Assembly (NCBI RefSeq): GCF_042219855.1
Contig: NZ_JBHJHP010000003.1
Span: 310,001-374,000, forward strand
From: JBHJHP01 sp042219855
GTDB taxonomy: Bacteria; Bacteroidota; Bacteroidia; Bacteroidales; UBA5342
Length of the DNA stretch: 64,000 nt
Direction: 5' to 3'
The position numbers and the translations under genes were made by a program. The notes beneath the pieces were generated by a model that was not told the DNA's origin, did no database searches, and worked only from the letters and a program-made list of their open reading frames with translations. This document shows, piece by piece, positions 25,386 to 35,273 of this stretch. The first letter of the stretch is position 1. The number at the start of each line of letters is the position of its first letter.

Positions 25386-26792
25386 ATGAACAAGATAAAA
25401 CTAGCAATCCTGGTATTCCTTTTTTCAACAGCTCTGATGGCCCAGGATACCTTACAGCTGAGTCTTGAACAGTGTCATGCCATGGCGCTTGAAAACAGCA
25501 AAACATTAAAAATTGCAGATCAGAATATCAGAAAGGCTCATGGTGAAAAAACAGCAGCCAGATCAGCGTGGTTTCCCAATATTTCTGCTTCAGCCACAGG
25601 AATGTACTCAAAACATGAACTCCGGACAGAACTAACCCTTCCGACAAAAACATTCGATATGGCCAGTGGTGAACTGAAGCCCAATATCGCAGTGAATCCG
25701 GTGACGGGTCAACCAATAACAGGCCCTGACGGGAATCCGGTTTTTAATACCTATGCCTTTCTTCCTCTGGATATTACATTATACGGAGGAGCGATGGCAG
25801 GGATCTCTGCCCGTCAGCCCATTTATGCCGGAGGTAAAATTATTGCCGGAAACAAAATGGCCGGAATTGCCGAGAATCTGGCTTCTGATAATAAACAGTT
25901 AAAGGAAGATGAGGTCATTTTTGAAACCGATAAAATGTTTTACACATATTTGTCGGTTCAGGAAAAACTTAAACTTGCAAAAAAATACCAGGCCTTGCTG
26001 AAAGAAGTGGTTAAGGTGGTGAACGACAGTTATGAAACCGGTATGGTGAACCGGAATGAGCTGCTGAAAGTACAGGTGCGATATAACGATGCCACACTTC
26101 AGGTTCAGAAAGCTGCCAGCGGCCTTACCTTGTCTCGCATGGCCCTTTGCCGTGTAATCGGAGTTGATCTGTTTACATCCGTCCAAATAAACGACAGCAT
26201 TGCGAATGTTTCTTTTGATCCTGTAAACCTTAGTGGTGGAACATATGCAGAGAGGGAAGAATACAAGTTACTCCTGGGGCAGGTGGATTTGGCTGAACAA
26301 CAGGTGAAGCTGGTCAGAGGGGATTATCTGCCGACTGTAGGTGTATCGGCAGGCTATAATTATTTTAATGTTGGACTGGAAAATATGGATAATTATGATT
26401 CATATGGATTCAGCGCTATTGCCAATGTGAAAATTCCAATTACCACCTTCGGAGAACGAAAAGGTAAAATGGCTTCAGCAAAAGCAGATTATACCATTAA
26501 ACAGCTGGAGTTGCAACAGGCACAGGAATTTCTTCAGTTGGAAATTGAGCAGGCGAGGTTAAACTGCAGTGATGCCTGGACAAGAGTTGAACTGACACAA
26601 AAGGCATTGGATCAGGCAAATGAAAATATGAAAGTGTGCGATGATAACTACCGTCTGGGAATGGAAACAGTGGTTAATGTACTTGAAGCCAAAGCACAGT
26701 GGCAAAAAGCTTACAGCGAAAAAATCGATGCTCTGACAGAATATAAAATCCAGGAGAGCAGGTTTTATAAGGTGACTAACCAGTCAGAGTAA
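25386..26792 (+). CDS. TolC-family outer-membrane efflux channel
   Basis: The 468-residue product has a signal peptide (to LMA, residue 19) and two OEP repeats of long helices and strands. Typical signatures are LSLEQCHAMALENSKTLKIAD near the start and NYRLGMETVVNVLEAKAQWQKAY near the end. It forms the outer-membrane part of the tripartite pump encoded by the two genes before it. The length is normal, and no fusion or break is seen. Confidence 0.9.
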   Translation: MNKIKLAILVFLFSTALMAQDTLQLSLEQCHAMALENSKTLKIADQNIRKAHGEKTAARSAWFPNISASATGMYSKHELRTELTLPTKTFDMASGELKPNIAVNPVTGQPITGPDGNPVFNTYAFLPLDITLYGGAMAGISARQPIYAGGKIIAGNKMAGIAENLASDNKQLKEDEVIFETDKMFYTYLSVQEKLKLAKKYQALLKEVVKVVNDSYETGMVNRNELLKVQVRYNDATLQVQKAASGLTLSRMALCRVIGVDLFTSVQINDSIANVSFDPVNLSGGTYAEREEYKLLLGQVDLAEQQVKLVRGDYLPTVGVSAGYNYFNVGLENMDNYDSYGFSAIANVKIPITTFGERKGKMASAKADYTIKQLELQQAQEFLQLEIEQARLNCSDAWTRVELTQKALDQANENMKVCDDNYRLGMETVVNVLEAKAQWQKAYSEKIDALTEYKIQESRFYKVTNQSE

Positions 26793-26942
26793 AAGACGGT
26801 AAGCAGCTGCAGGTAACGAAACAGAACAAAGTAGTTTAATGTTTAATTTTTAGAAGTTCGGGCTCAAGGGACCAATTGTTTACCCGGATAAGAGGAAATG
26901 AATTTTATTATATCTTTAGACTATTAAAGTGATACCCACTTA

Positions 26943-27755
26943 ATGCGTAATGATAATAAAAGGAATATAAGGTTACTCATTATAGAAGATGAGGCGCACA
27001 ACAGCAGGATGTTGAAGGATATGATTGAAAATCTTCGGCCTGCCTGGAACATTGAAGCGATACTTGAAAGTGTTGAGGATAGTGTGTCCTGGTTCAGGAA
27101 TCATTTGCTTCCGGATCTTATACTGATGGATATCCAGTTGTCCGACGGCATCTGTTTTTCAATATTCAAAGCCTATGAGGGCGAGATCACCAGCCGGATT
27201 ATTTTTACAACGGCTTACGATGAGTATGCCATCCGTGCTTTTAAGGTAAACAGCATCGACTATCTTTTAAAACCTGTGAATGCCGGTGAACTGGATCAGG
27301 CATTTCTTAAATTTGAAAAACTGATCGCAACAGAAAGACCGGATATGTTTAGTGTTCAGGAAGAAAAGGAGTACATTTCCAACCTTTTCAAATCAATTGT
27401 AAGTGGAAAAAGAGAGCACAGAACCCGGTTTTTAATTTCAGGAATACAGGGGTATCAAAAGCTCGAAGCAAAAGATATTGCATATATCTACAGTGATAAC
27501 AAACTTTCATTTGCTGTGGATTTCAGTAAAAAAGAGTATACTCTGGACTATACACTTGAGCAGGTGGAATCTGAACTGGATCCGGATCGCTTTTTCAGAG
27601 CGAACCGGAAATGTATTGTCAGCATTGATGCTGTAAAGAAGATCACAAACGATCTGGGCGGGAAGCTCATCGCAGAGCTGTCGCCACCTGCCCCTTTTGA
27701 AGTCTCAGTGAGCCGGCTTAAAGCCGGCGAGTTTAAAATTTGGATGGGTAAATAA
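26943..27755 (+). CDS. LytTR-type response regulator
   Basis: The 270-residue protein has a receiver domain (about 10-125) with the acidic pair in IIEDE, the phosphoacceptor Asp in DLILMDIQLSDG, and the conserved Thr and Lys in FTTAYDEYAIRAF and DYLLKPV. A LytTR DNA-binding domain follows (about 165-268; DRFFRANRKCIVSIDAV). It should be phosphorylated by the LytS-type kinase encoded 6 bases downstream. The pair follows the RND operon by 150 bases and may regulate it, which is inference from position. A near-match box (TATCTTTA, 26911-26918) lies upstream. Confidence 0.88.
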   Translation: MRNDNKRNIRLLIIEDEAHNSRMLKDMIENLRPAWNIEAILESVEDSVSWFRNHLLPDLILMDIQLSDGICFSIFKAYEGEITSRIIFTTAYDEYAIRAFKVNSIDYLLKPVNAGELDQAFLKFEKLIATERPDMFSVQEEKEYISNLFKSIVSGKREHRTRFLISGIQGYQKLEAKDIAYIYSDNKLSFAVDFSKKEYTLDYTLEQVESELDPDRFFRANRKCIVSIDAVKKITNDLGGKLIAELSPPAPFEVSVSRLKAGEFKIWMGK

Positions 27756-27761
27756 AACGTC

Positions 27762-28808
27762 ATGTTAAATACGGGTAATTTCGAATTTTTCGTCAATATA
27801 GGTACATACAAGGCAAAATATGTGCTGACCCGTTTGCTTATTACCACGGTTTCCGCCATTGTTCTTATCTATATTACAGGCGTAATGACCCGTTGGGCTA
27901 TGCTCCCGTCAGAACTGAAACTGACCATATATGCTGTTTCTGTTCTGGCATTTAACAGTGTAACCGAAATAAACCTGTTCATAATCAGACTGTTTAAGCG
28001 ATGGAAACGCCTGGGTGATAGCCTTTATATTCAAATACTTACTGTTTTGGTCACGACCCTTGGCGTTGTGTATTTCTGGGTTGAACTGGCCGAAAAACTG
28101 CTTGGCGAGGTTAACCTGTTAAACCTGCATGTTACCCAGATTGTCCTTATAGTTGGTCTTTTAATTATTATAATTCATATTCTGATTATCGTTTTGTCAA
28201 ATCTGACGCGTGATTATCTGAACAGCCGCAGGGAGATCGATGAACTCACACAGGCCAAACTGGTTGGTGACTATAACCAGCTACGAGACAGGCTTAACCC
28301 TCATTTTCTTTTCAATAATCTCAGTGTACTGAAATCGCTGATCCATTATAGTCCTGAGGATGCCGAAGTCTTTACCGATAATTTTACAAATGTGTATCGT
28401 TACATGCTGAAGTGTCATGATCAGAAAACGGTTCTTTTACAGGAAGAGCTTAAGTTTCTGAATGCATATATCGCACTGCACAAGGAACGAATCGGCGAGG
28501 GTTTGCGGGTAAATATTGACATAAATGATGCTGATTACCAGAAGGAAATCCCTCCGATGGCCTTACAGTTGCTGGTGGAAAATGCCATTAAACACAATGC
28601 TGTCAACAGGAATCATCCCCTTTTTATTGACATTGTTTCTGATAATAAGGAGATCTCTGTTAAAAACAACCTGAATAAAAAAGATACGACCTATTCCACC
28701 CAAACCGGATTGAAAACACTGGAAGCACAATATAGAATGTTGGTAGGTAAGTCTATAACAGTGCTTGAAGATGGAGGGACATTCATGGTCGTCCTGCCGT
28801 TATTGTAG
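27762..28808 (+). CDS. LytS/YehU-type sensor histidine kinase
   Basis: The 348-residue protein has four hydrophobic segments (about 25-45, 52-72, 84-106 and 122-147), then the His-kinase motif LNPHFLFNNLSVLKSLI, where the histidine is phosphorylated, and an ATPase domain with the N-box LLVENAIKHNA. It belongs to the kinase family without a classic dimer box. With the regulator just upstream it forms a two-component pair. The input domain is membrane-embedded, so the signal is unknown. Confidence 0.88.
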   Translation: MLNTGNFEFFVNIGTYKAKYVLTRLLITTVSAIVLIYITGVMTRWAMLPSELKLTIYAVSVLAFNSVTEINLFIIRLFKRWKRLGDSLYIQILTVLVTTLGVVYFWVELAEKLLGEVNLLNLHVTQIVLIVGLLIIIIHILIIVLSNLTRDYLNSRREIDELTQAKLVGDYNQLRDRLNPHFLFNNLSVLKSLIHYSPEDAEVFTDNFTNVYRYMLKCHDQKTVLLQEELKFLNAYIALHKERIGEGLRVNIDINDADYQKEIPPMALQLLVENAIKHNAVNRNHPLFIDIVSDNKEISVKNNLNKKDTTYSTQTGLKTLEAQYRMLVGKSITVLEDGGTFMVVLPLL

Positions 28809-28943
28809 ATCATCACCGGAATGCAGTTTATTAAGCAATAAAATACTGGCATAATACTTGCTTTTATCCGGTATGTTAAAGCGATGATGCTTACAGAATA
28901 AAAAACTACATAACCCCGCTAATTGGTTAACCGGATTGGTATT

Positions 28944-30065
28944 ATGAAGACAGCGTTACTTTTTATGCTCCTTTTTGCCTTACATTTAGAGAGTTACAGT
29001 ATAGAAATAACAGGCAGAATAACTGATGTTGAAACCGGAAACCCCGTAGAATATACTGCCGTTTATATAAATGGTTCTACCATTGGTACCACTACCGATA
29101 CCTTAGGACGTTTCAGTCTTGCCTATAATTTTGATCATTGCAGAATTGTGATTAATCATGTGAGCTACAAATCTGCCGTTCTGGATATTTCCCCGGAAGT
29201 TCATCGTAATCTGGACATAAAACTGGAACCGAAAAATATTGAAATGACGCAGGTGCTGGTCCAGAGTCAGAATCTGAGGAAAAAAAGTATGGCGTACTTT
29301 AAGAAGAACTTTCTGGGAAATAATTTCTGGGGCGAAAATGCTGAAATTCTAAATGATAGTGTGTTGTTTTTTCATACAGAATATTTTGGGGCAGATGCCC
29401 CGGATTCTGCTTTGGTGGGTAAACGCAGGTATTTCGTTGTTCAGGCAACAGCACCCCTGCTCATAGATTTACCCAAACTGGGATATCTCCTTCAATATGA
29501 TATGGTGCAGTTTGTTGAAGCCTATGATTCTATTTATAAGCAGTCAGTAATAAAAAATCTGGGTTACACCTATTTCAGGGAGTATGATGATGTTTCCAGA
29601 CTTCAGGAGCTGCGGTTCAGACGAAACAGGTATAAAGTATATTATCATTCTGTGATGCATTTTGTCAGGTCGCTTTATGAAAATAAACTGGAACAGAACG
29701 GATATGATGTTTATGTTATAACCAGAGATTCAAATACCACACATTACAATTTGTTTTATGCAGATTCCATTGATATCAGTTTTAAAAATGATGAAGCGGC
29801 AATCATGAATTTACAGGGTACCGAACTTCTTATTCAGTATTATACCAATAATTTTAAACCCATAAATCTGGAGCGATACGAAGGTGATGACAACTGGAGA
29901 ATACTAGCAGGAATGTCACCGGCTGCCTATTCTGTTCTATATATTGAAAAAGATACATGCATCTTACGTAAAGACGGCACGTTACCCGGCGGGGAGCTTC
30001 TTTTTGACGGGGACATAGCAGACAAACGTTACGGAGCTATTCTTCCCAGCGACTTTAAGCCTTGA
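28944..30065 (+). CDS. Secreted carboxypeptidase-regulatory-like domain protein
   Basis: The 373-residue product has a signal peptide and an N-terminal CarboxypepD_reg-like beta-sandwich (EITGRITDVETGNPVEYTAVYINGS..., about 20-105), which in Bacteroidota is common at the start of outer-membrane proteins. The remaining 260 residues are not recognised and lack an evident TonB plug, though they resemble the middle part of DUF5686-like proteins. ATG 28944 was chosen because it begins the hydrophobic segment; the longer frame starts at TTG 28923. It is followed by a bidirectional terminator. Confidence 0.62.
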   Translation: MKTALLFMLLFALHLESYSIEITGRITDVETGNPVEYTAVYINGSTIGTTTDTLGRFSLAYNFDHCRIVINHVSYKSAVLDISPEVHRNLDIKLEPKNIEMTQVLVQSQNLRKKSMAYFKKNFLGNNFWGENAEILNDSVLFFHTEYFGADAPDSALVGKRRYFVVQATAPLLIDLPKLGYLLQYDMVQFVEAYDSIYKQSVIKNLGYTYFREYDDVSRLQELRFRRNRYKVYYHSVMHFVRSLYENKLEQNGYDVYVITRDSNTTHYNLFYADSIDISFKNDEAAIMNLQGTELLIQYYTNNFKPINLERYEGDDNWRILAGMSPAAYSVLYIEKDTCILRKDGTLPGGELLFDGDIADKRYGAILPSDFKP

Positions 30066-30075
30066 GTTGTGGCAT

Positions 30076-30108
30076 AAAAAAATCCGCCCGGAATGGACGG
30101 ATTTTTTT
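30076..30108. terminator. Bidirectional terminator between the CarboxypepD-like gene and tpx
   Basis: AAAAATCCG pairs with CGGATTTTT across an 11-base centre, with A- and T-runs on both sides. It lies between two convergent genes and should end transcription both ways. Confidence 0.85.
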
Positions 30109-30127
30109 ATGTGTAGAATATAATTTT

Positions 30128-30628
30128 CTATTTCAGTGCACCAAGTGCAGCTTCGTAATTTGGTTCATCAACGATTTCAGGAACCTGTTCTGTGTACAAT
30201 ACCTTTCCGTTTTCATCCGCAACAATTACAGCTCTTGAATGAAGTGCTACAAGTGGCGAATCAATAATTTCAACTCCATAGTCTTTTCCAAATTTACCAG
30301 TGGCATAATCCGAAAGAGTCACGACATTATCAATGCCTTCGGCACCACAAAAACGGCCCTGGGCAAAAGGCAGGTCTTTGGAAATACAAAGCACTTTTAC
30401 ATTATTCAGCTCCGCAGCTTCTTTATTGAATCTGCGGACAGATGCTGCACATGTACTGGTATCAAGGCTCGGGAAAATATTGAGTACAAGCTTACTGCCT
30501 TTAAAATCGGACAATGTAGCCTTAGACAAATCTCCTTTGGTCAATTCAAAATCTTTTATTGTATCTCCAACTTTTGGTAATTCCCCTATAGTGTTAACAG
30601 GGCTTCCTTTTAATGTGATTTTACTCAT
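30128..30628 (-). CDS. tpx: Thiol peroxidase Tpx
   Basis: The 166-residue protein is a 2-Cys atypical peroxiredoxin of the Tpx family. The peroxidatic Cys60 is in FPSLDTSTC and the resolving Cys94 in GRFCGAEG, both at the positions known in E. coli Tpx; the signatures KGSPVNTIG and RAVIVADENGKV are also clear. It reduces hydrogen peroxide and alkyl peroxides with thioredoxin in the periplasm or cytosol; no signal peptide is seen, so cytosol is likely here. It is a single-gene unit. Confidence 0.95.
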   Translation of the reverse strand: MSKITLKGSPVNTIGELPKVGDTIKDFELTKGDLSKATLSDFKGSKLVLNIFPSLDTSTCAASVRRFNKEAAELNNVKVLCISKDLPFAQGRFCGAEGIDNVVTLSDYATGKFGKDYGVEIIDSPLVALHSRAVIVADENGKVLYTEQVPEIVDEPNYEAALGALK

Positions 30629-30735
30629 TTTCTTTTGGTTTTATATTTTCAATGTATATAATACAATTATCGTATGCTTTGTTCAACTGTTCCGTTCATT
30701 TTAGCTAAATTTTAAGAACAGTGTCCTGCCGTGTT

Positions 30736-32358
30736 TTATTCTTTAATAAATGAAATCTGATCCTGTCCTGACTTTAGTACATACATTCCCTGGGGTAAGC
30801 CGCCAACATTAATACTGAATTCAGGTGTTGATTTAATATTCCCTTCCTGAACTGTTTTACCTTCAATGGATACAATCCGGTAGCTTGATTCCGGTTCAAC
30901 CGATTTAAAGTGTAACCTGTCCGTTACCGGATTAGGATAAACCTGCAGCGTACCGGATGTCGTTTTCTGAGTGGATGCAATTGTGCTGAAGTGCGCAGTT
31001 ACAGATTTACTGGCATCCATCTTTACATAAATTACAGAATCCGTATCCGTGACATCGCCGGTCCAGCCATCAAATTCATAACCTGTTTCCGGTCGGGCAG
31101 TCAGTTTGATGTATTCTCCAGGCATGTAGGCCGTGCTTTTATACGGATTGATTACCTTTCCTTTGCTGACAATATCCACGTTCAGATTGTATACTCTCTC
31201 CTTTGGCCACTCCATAACTGATGCCAGTGAAAGAATAGCACAGTAACCGTGTGGATGCGCTGAAGGCGGTGCACTTACGGTTGACTCTCCAACATAAGAT
31301 GAATAATTATCTTTTATCCCCATTCCACCAACAAACCCATTTATTACCGGCATTTTTTTGCTGTCCAGTGTAATTTTATTTTGCATGCCTTCCCAGCCTT
31401 TCGCAATAACAGCATCATAGCTGTCATCGATATATCCGTTGTCTCTGGCCTTTTTCAGCATGTAAATAAACATTGCACTTCCGGAAGTCTCTATCCAGTT
31501 TGAAGAGAGATTACCCTTGTCAACTACCTGGTACCATAACCCGGTGGATGCATCCTGGTTTTCTTTTATGCCCTGAGCCAAACCCTGAACCAGGGACAGA
31601 AATTCTTCATATTTGGGATCGTCGACAGGGAGCAGGTCCATCATATCCACCAGAGCCATACAATACCAGCCCATTCCTCTCGACCAGACCTCCGGCGATC
31701 TGCCGTTAGCATCAGCCCATGGTGCTTCTTTGGTCTCATCCCAGCCATGGTAGATTAAATGGTTGCTCTCATCGTATGCATGCGCTGCTAACAGGGTGGT
31801 CTGTTTTGTTGCTTCACTGGTGGCATATTCCATGTCGTTGAACATTGATCCATATTCCAGTAAAAATGGCTCCGCCATATAAATGCCGTCAGCCCACATC
31901 TGGTTAGGATAACGCTGCTTATGCCAGAATCCGCCGGAAGGATTTCGCGGTTGTTTGTCAAATTCACTGCGAATGATATCTGCGGCTTTTTTATATTTCT
32001 CTATACCGGTTTCCCTGTACAGATAATTTAACAGTAAACCGGGATGGAGATGATCCAGGTTATTGGCACTGGAATCAAAACTGATGTTGCCTGATGCACT
32101 TACAAAATCATCCACATATTTTTTTACATATTCCAAATACGCCGGGTTATGGGTGTAGTTGTATATTTTTATCATTCCATATAGCACAATACTGTTAGAG
32201 TATTCCCAGCCCTTGTGTGTCATGTCATTGATCGTGTTGGGATGACGGTACATGATGGCCTCTGAAAACTCTACGCCCCAGTTAGTCTCCTGGGCAGATG
32301 TACTGATCAAATTTAAAGCACAAATTGTTAAAAGTATAAACGTTAATTTTTTCATCAT
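30736..32358 (-). CDS. T9SS-secreted GH105-like unsaturated glucuronyl/galacturonyl hydrolase
   Basis: From ATG 32358 (or 32355) the product has about 540 residues: a signal peptide (MMKKLTFILLTICAL...), a GH88/GH105 (alpha/alpha)6 barrel (about 25-385) with the catalytic-acid strand QMWADGIYMAEPF (Asp near residue 157) and SRGMGWYCMALVDMMD, an InlB-like repeat (about 390-455), and a T9SS sorting domain (LQVYPNPVTDRLHFKS). Family members remove the unsaturated uronic acid made by pectate or rhamnogalacturonan lyases, so it fits downstream of the PL1 enzyme at 13377. Most GH105 enzymes are periplasmic; export by T9SS is less usual. The longer frame to 32433 is not supported by a signal peptide. 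Confidence 0.83.
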   Translation of the reverse strand: MMKKLTFILLTICALNLISTSAQETNWGVEFSEAIMYRHPNTINDMTHKGWEYSNSIVLYGMIKIYNYTHNPAYLEYVKKYVDDFVSASGNISFDSSANNLDHLHPGLLLNYLYRETGIEKYKKAADIIRSEFDKQPRNPSGGFWHKQRYPNQMWADGIYMAEPFLLEYGSMFNDMEYATSEATKQTTLLAAHAYDESNHLIYHGWDETKEAPWADANGRSPEVWSRGMGWYCMALVDMMDLLPVDDPKYEEFLSLVQGLAQGIKENQDASTGLWYQVVDKGNLSSNWIETSGSAMFIYMLKKARDNGYIDDSYDAVIAKGWEGMQNKITLDSKKMPVINGFVGGMGIKDNYSSYVGESTVSAPPSAHPHGYCAILSLASVMEWPKERVYNLNVDIVSKGKVINPYKSTAYMPGEYIKLTARPETGYEFDGWTGDVTDTDSVIYVKMDASKSVTAHFSTIASTQKTTSGTLQVYPNPVTDRLHFKSVEPESSYRIVSIEGKTVQEGNIKSTPEFSINVGGLPQGMYVLKSGQDQISFIKE

Positions 32359-32579
32359 TATATGGTTAGCTGAATTAAAAAACAAAGAAAACAAAAATTG
32401 GTCTGCATAAAAAATGAAAAACCTCGCAAACACAATAATAATGGGTTTACATCAGGCTAAATTCAAGGTTGTATACGTTTATCCTACAATATCACGGGTT
32501 TATTGCTGAAAGTTTTTATCTTTTTTATAACTTAGAGACCCGGTTTAATTTGTGAAATAACGTAGAAAAATATAGTGTA

Positions 32580-34199
32580 ATGAAATATTTAAATTTAATA
32601 ATTCTGACTTTCTTAAGTCTGTTTTCATCCCTAGGATCTGCTGGTGTAAAAATTACAGCGACTCAAAGCACTGTTGGTGAAAATTTGATGAGCGGAGATG
32701 ATCTGATCGCCACCGAATATACATTTCCGGGTGTAATACAAAAGGCTTATCTCGATACCTTTACCAATACGATGACAGTTGTTCAGCAAAGAAAGAGCAA
32801 TTGGGGTAACTGGCTTAAAAGCAGGGGAGATCTCGCGCTTTTCAGTTTGCCGGATCAAAAGATTAGCTGGAGCAAAAGAATAGATTATGAAAACAGCAAG
32901 GTGCTGCAGTATAATGATAATATTTTTCTGGAATCAGATAATATGCTAAACTGTCTGGATATAATGGACGGAGAAGAATTATGGGATGCAAAAGTGAATC
33001 TGAAATATATTGATCCTTTAATGAATATTGGAATAGGATATACATACCGCTCTGCTATAGGAGTTACCAATACCTTAAAGGGTGTTGATCTGAAGACCGG
33101 GGAAATTATCTGGAAAAGAGAAATAAACCAGGATTATAACTGGAGTAATCAGATCATTCATGTTAATGACTCAGTTATCCTTATTGTTGCAGCAGGTTTA
33201 CATACCATCAATCTGAAAACAGGTGAAGGTTGGGACTATGATATGATTACGGGTGAAAACGAAATTAATATTGTCAATAGCGATGTTTATCATATAAAAG
33301 ATGTTTATGCCTTCACTAAATATTCAGGTGTTTTTCTGAAGAACAAGGTTATTTCCAGTGTTGGATCCAATCTTTTGAGTGAAAACGGATACATCTACTT
33401 TGCATCCAAAGAGTTACTTATTAAAACGGATCTTGAAGGTAATGTACAGTGGACCTTCCCAATACCATCAGGCAAGGCAAGCAGTTCTGAACTTTTCCTG
33501 AAGAATAACAAATTGTATCTGCTCAATAAAGGTTATGCCTACTATAACGAATCGATGGTGGGGCCACTTGATCCAAACGAATATGATCCGAGTGTAAAAG
33601 GGAAGGTGAAAGATGAGAAAATATCGTATGGCAAACCGTATTTCACAGCTTTTAACCCGGCAACGGGAGAACAGCTGTTTATGAAAGAAATAGAATCAGA
33701 TGATCAGATCATACAGGACTCAAAAGTTGAGGAAGAAAGATTGATATTAATGTACCAGGATAGAATAAAAGCATTGTCTTTAGCCGATGGAACCCTGAGT
33801 ACGGATAAGTCGTTTCTGATTAATGTGCTGGATCCTTTCAATGCTTTGATTCGTGATAAAGTATACCTGAAAAGCAGTAGTGTTGATGGTCGAAAAGTTT
33901 TAGATCCTTTGCATTATTATCTTATCCGGACCAAAGATGACAACCTGATCCTCATCGATCATAATTTTGAGTTTGTGGAAAACCTCGTCCTCTTCGATAA
34001 CTATCTTCAGTATAACAGCAGCACGAATGGTTATGATGTATACTCCAATGCTTCAGAATCAGTTATTTTGAATAAGGCCGGTAAGAAGGTGGCCAATCTG
34101 TCTGTTTCCGGTAATCAGATAATTGTAGATAAGGTATTATATGAAATTAAAACCAGCAGTTTTGTGATTGTTGATCTGAACGCTGTTCTGACCGATTAA
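32580..34199 (+). CDS. Exported PQQ-like beta-propeller protein
   Basis: The 539-residue product has a signal peptide (to about GSAG, residue 22) and repeated blades with the PQQ/BamB-type pattern of a strand followed by DxxxGExxW (LDIMDGEELWDAK, VDLKTGEIIWKRE, NLKTGEGWDYD, FNPATGEQLF). It probably forms a seven- or eight-bladed propeller used for protein or ligand binding. No lipobox or sorting domain is seen, so it is likely periplasmic. It meets the following gene end to end: its stop (34197-34199) touches the stop of the minus-strand kinase gene with no gap and no terminator. Confidence 0.75.
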   Translation: MKYLNLIILTFLSLFSSLGSAGVKITATQSTVGENLMSGDDLIATEYTFPGVIQKAYLDTFTNTMTVVQQRKSNWGNWLKSRGDLALFSLPDQKISWSKRIDYENSKVLQYNDNIFLESDNMLNCLDIMDGEELWDAKVNLKYIDPLMNIGIGYTYRSAIGVTNTLKGVDLKTGEIIWKREINQDYNWSNQIIHVNDSVILIVAAGLHTINLKTGEGWDYDMITGENEINIVNSDVYHIKDVYAFTKYSGVFLKNKVISSVGSNLLSENGYIYFASKELLIKTDLEGNVQWTFPIPSGKASSSELFLKNNKLYLLNKGYAYYNESMVGPLDPNEYDPSVKGKVKDEKISYGKPYFTAFNPATGEQLFMKEIESDDQIIQDSKVEEERLILMYQDRIKALSLADGTLSTDKSFLINVLDPFNALIRDKVYLKSSSVDGRKVLDPLHYYLIRTKDDNLILIDHNFEFVENLVLFDNYLQYNSSTNGYDVYSNASESVILNKAGKKVANLSVSGNQIIVDKVLYEIKTSSFVIVDLNAVLTD

Positions 34200-35252
34200 C
34201 TAGAGTTCATCCATCAGTAACTCGGCTTTGTAAACTCTGTCAGTTTCTTTTATATTTAGTTTGTAATGGCCGGAATAGAGTAAGTCGAGCCTCTTTTGCA
34301 TATTGGAGAGGCCAATACCTTTTTTCACTTCAGTAACAGCCTGGGAATTTCCGGGTTTACTGTTTTCTGCAATAAACAGGAGCTTTTCTCCTTTACGTTC
34401 AAAATATAATTTTATCCACGGAATACCAGGGTCAGCACCACTTCCGTGCTTGAAGCAGTTTTCAACAAAAGTAAACAGTATCATTGGAGCTATCCTGAAA
34501 TTGTCTACACCCACATCGCTCTGGATGGAATAATCCAGCCTGTCTCCATAGCGGAGCTGCTGAAGCTTAACATAGTTATTAATCAGGTTCATCTCCTTTT
34601 TCAGGGTAATAACCGGAGCATTGCATTCGTAAAGGATAAACTGAAACATATCGGATAAGCGGGAAATCATTTCCGGTGTTTTATCCGATTTCATGAGTGC
34701 CAGCGTATACAGATTATTCAGCGTATTAAATAAAAAATGGGGATTCAGCTGATTTTTAAGCATTTTTAGCTCCGTCTCCAGGTTTTCTTTTTCAAGCTCG
34801 GTTTTAGCCTTGGATTCCTTCAGCCATTCAGCCGTGAATTTCCGGGCAACAAGGAACATGGTAGGTATCCAAATGGGGAGCAAAGACTGGATGAACAGAT
34901 TTAATGAGAACCATTTTTCAGGCGCCAGTGCCCGTGGCCAGAATAAACCGTAAAAAACAAAATGGTTCAGAACAAGATAGAGTATGACAGCCGCTACCGT
35001 ACTTGCAAGCACGATGAGTGAAACACCCGTATAATTTCGGTTCTTGGTTAGCAGCGCCGGGACAAAAAACAACAGCATAGTGTAGGCATATAGGGCAAAG
35101 GCAGGTATTCCGGAAAGGTAATGTGTAAATACAAACCAAAAGGGTTGCTGTCCGTTTGCACCGATAAGCGAAGCCATAAACAGACAGTATACCAACCAGA
35201 ATAAACTGTGGTATACAACGGTTAAAAAACTACTGTATTTTTTTACTGCCAT
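34200..35252 (-). CDS. LytS/YehU-type sensor histidine kinase
   Basis: The 350-residue protein has four hydrophobic segments (about 12-32, 43-64, 78-97 and 112-135), a short coiled coil (about 145-165, SKAKTELEKENLETELKML), the motif LNPHFLFNTLNNLYTLAL with the phosphorylated histidine, and an ATPase domain (FVENCFKHGSG, then KKGIGLSNMQKRL). It lies 21 bases after the peptidase gene on the same strand and opposite the LytTR regulator at 37282, its likely partner. The signal is unknown. Confidence 0.87.
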   Translation of the reverse strand: MAVKKYSSFLTVVYHSLFWLVYCLFMASLIGANGQQPFWFVFTHYLSGIPAFALYAYTMLLFFVPALLTKNRNYTGVSLIVLASTVAAVILYLVLNHFVFYGLFWPRALAPEKWFSLNLFIQSLLPIWIPTMFLVARKFTAEWLKESKAKTELEKENLETELKMLKNQLNPHFLFNTLNNLYTLALMKSDKTPEMISRLSDMFQFILYECNAPVITLKKEMNLINNYVKLQQLRYGDRLDYSIQSDVGVDNFRIAPMILFTFVENCFKHGSGADPGIPWIKLYFERKGEKLLFIAENSKPGNSQAVTEVKKGIGLSNMQKRLDLLYSGHYKLNIKETDRVYKAELLMDEL

Positions 35253-35273
35253 AATTCCCCGATTATGTCATAA

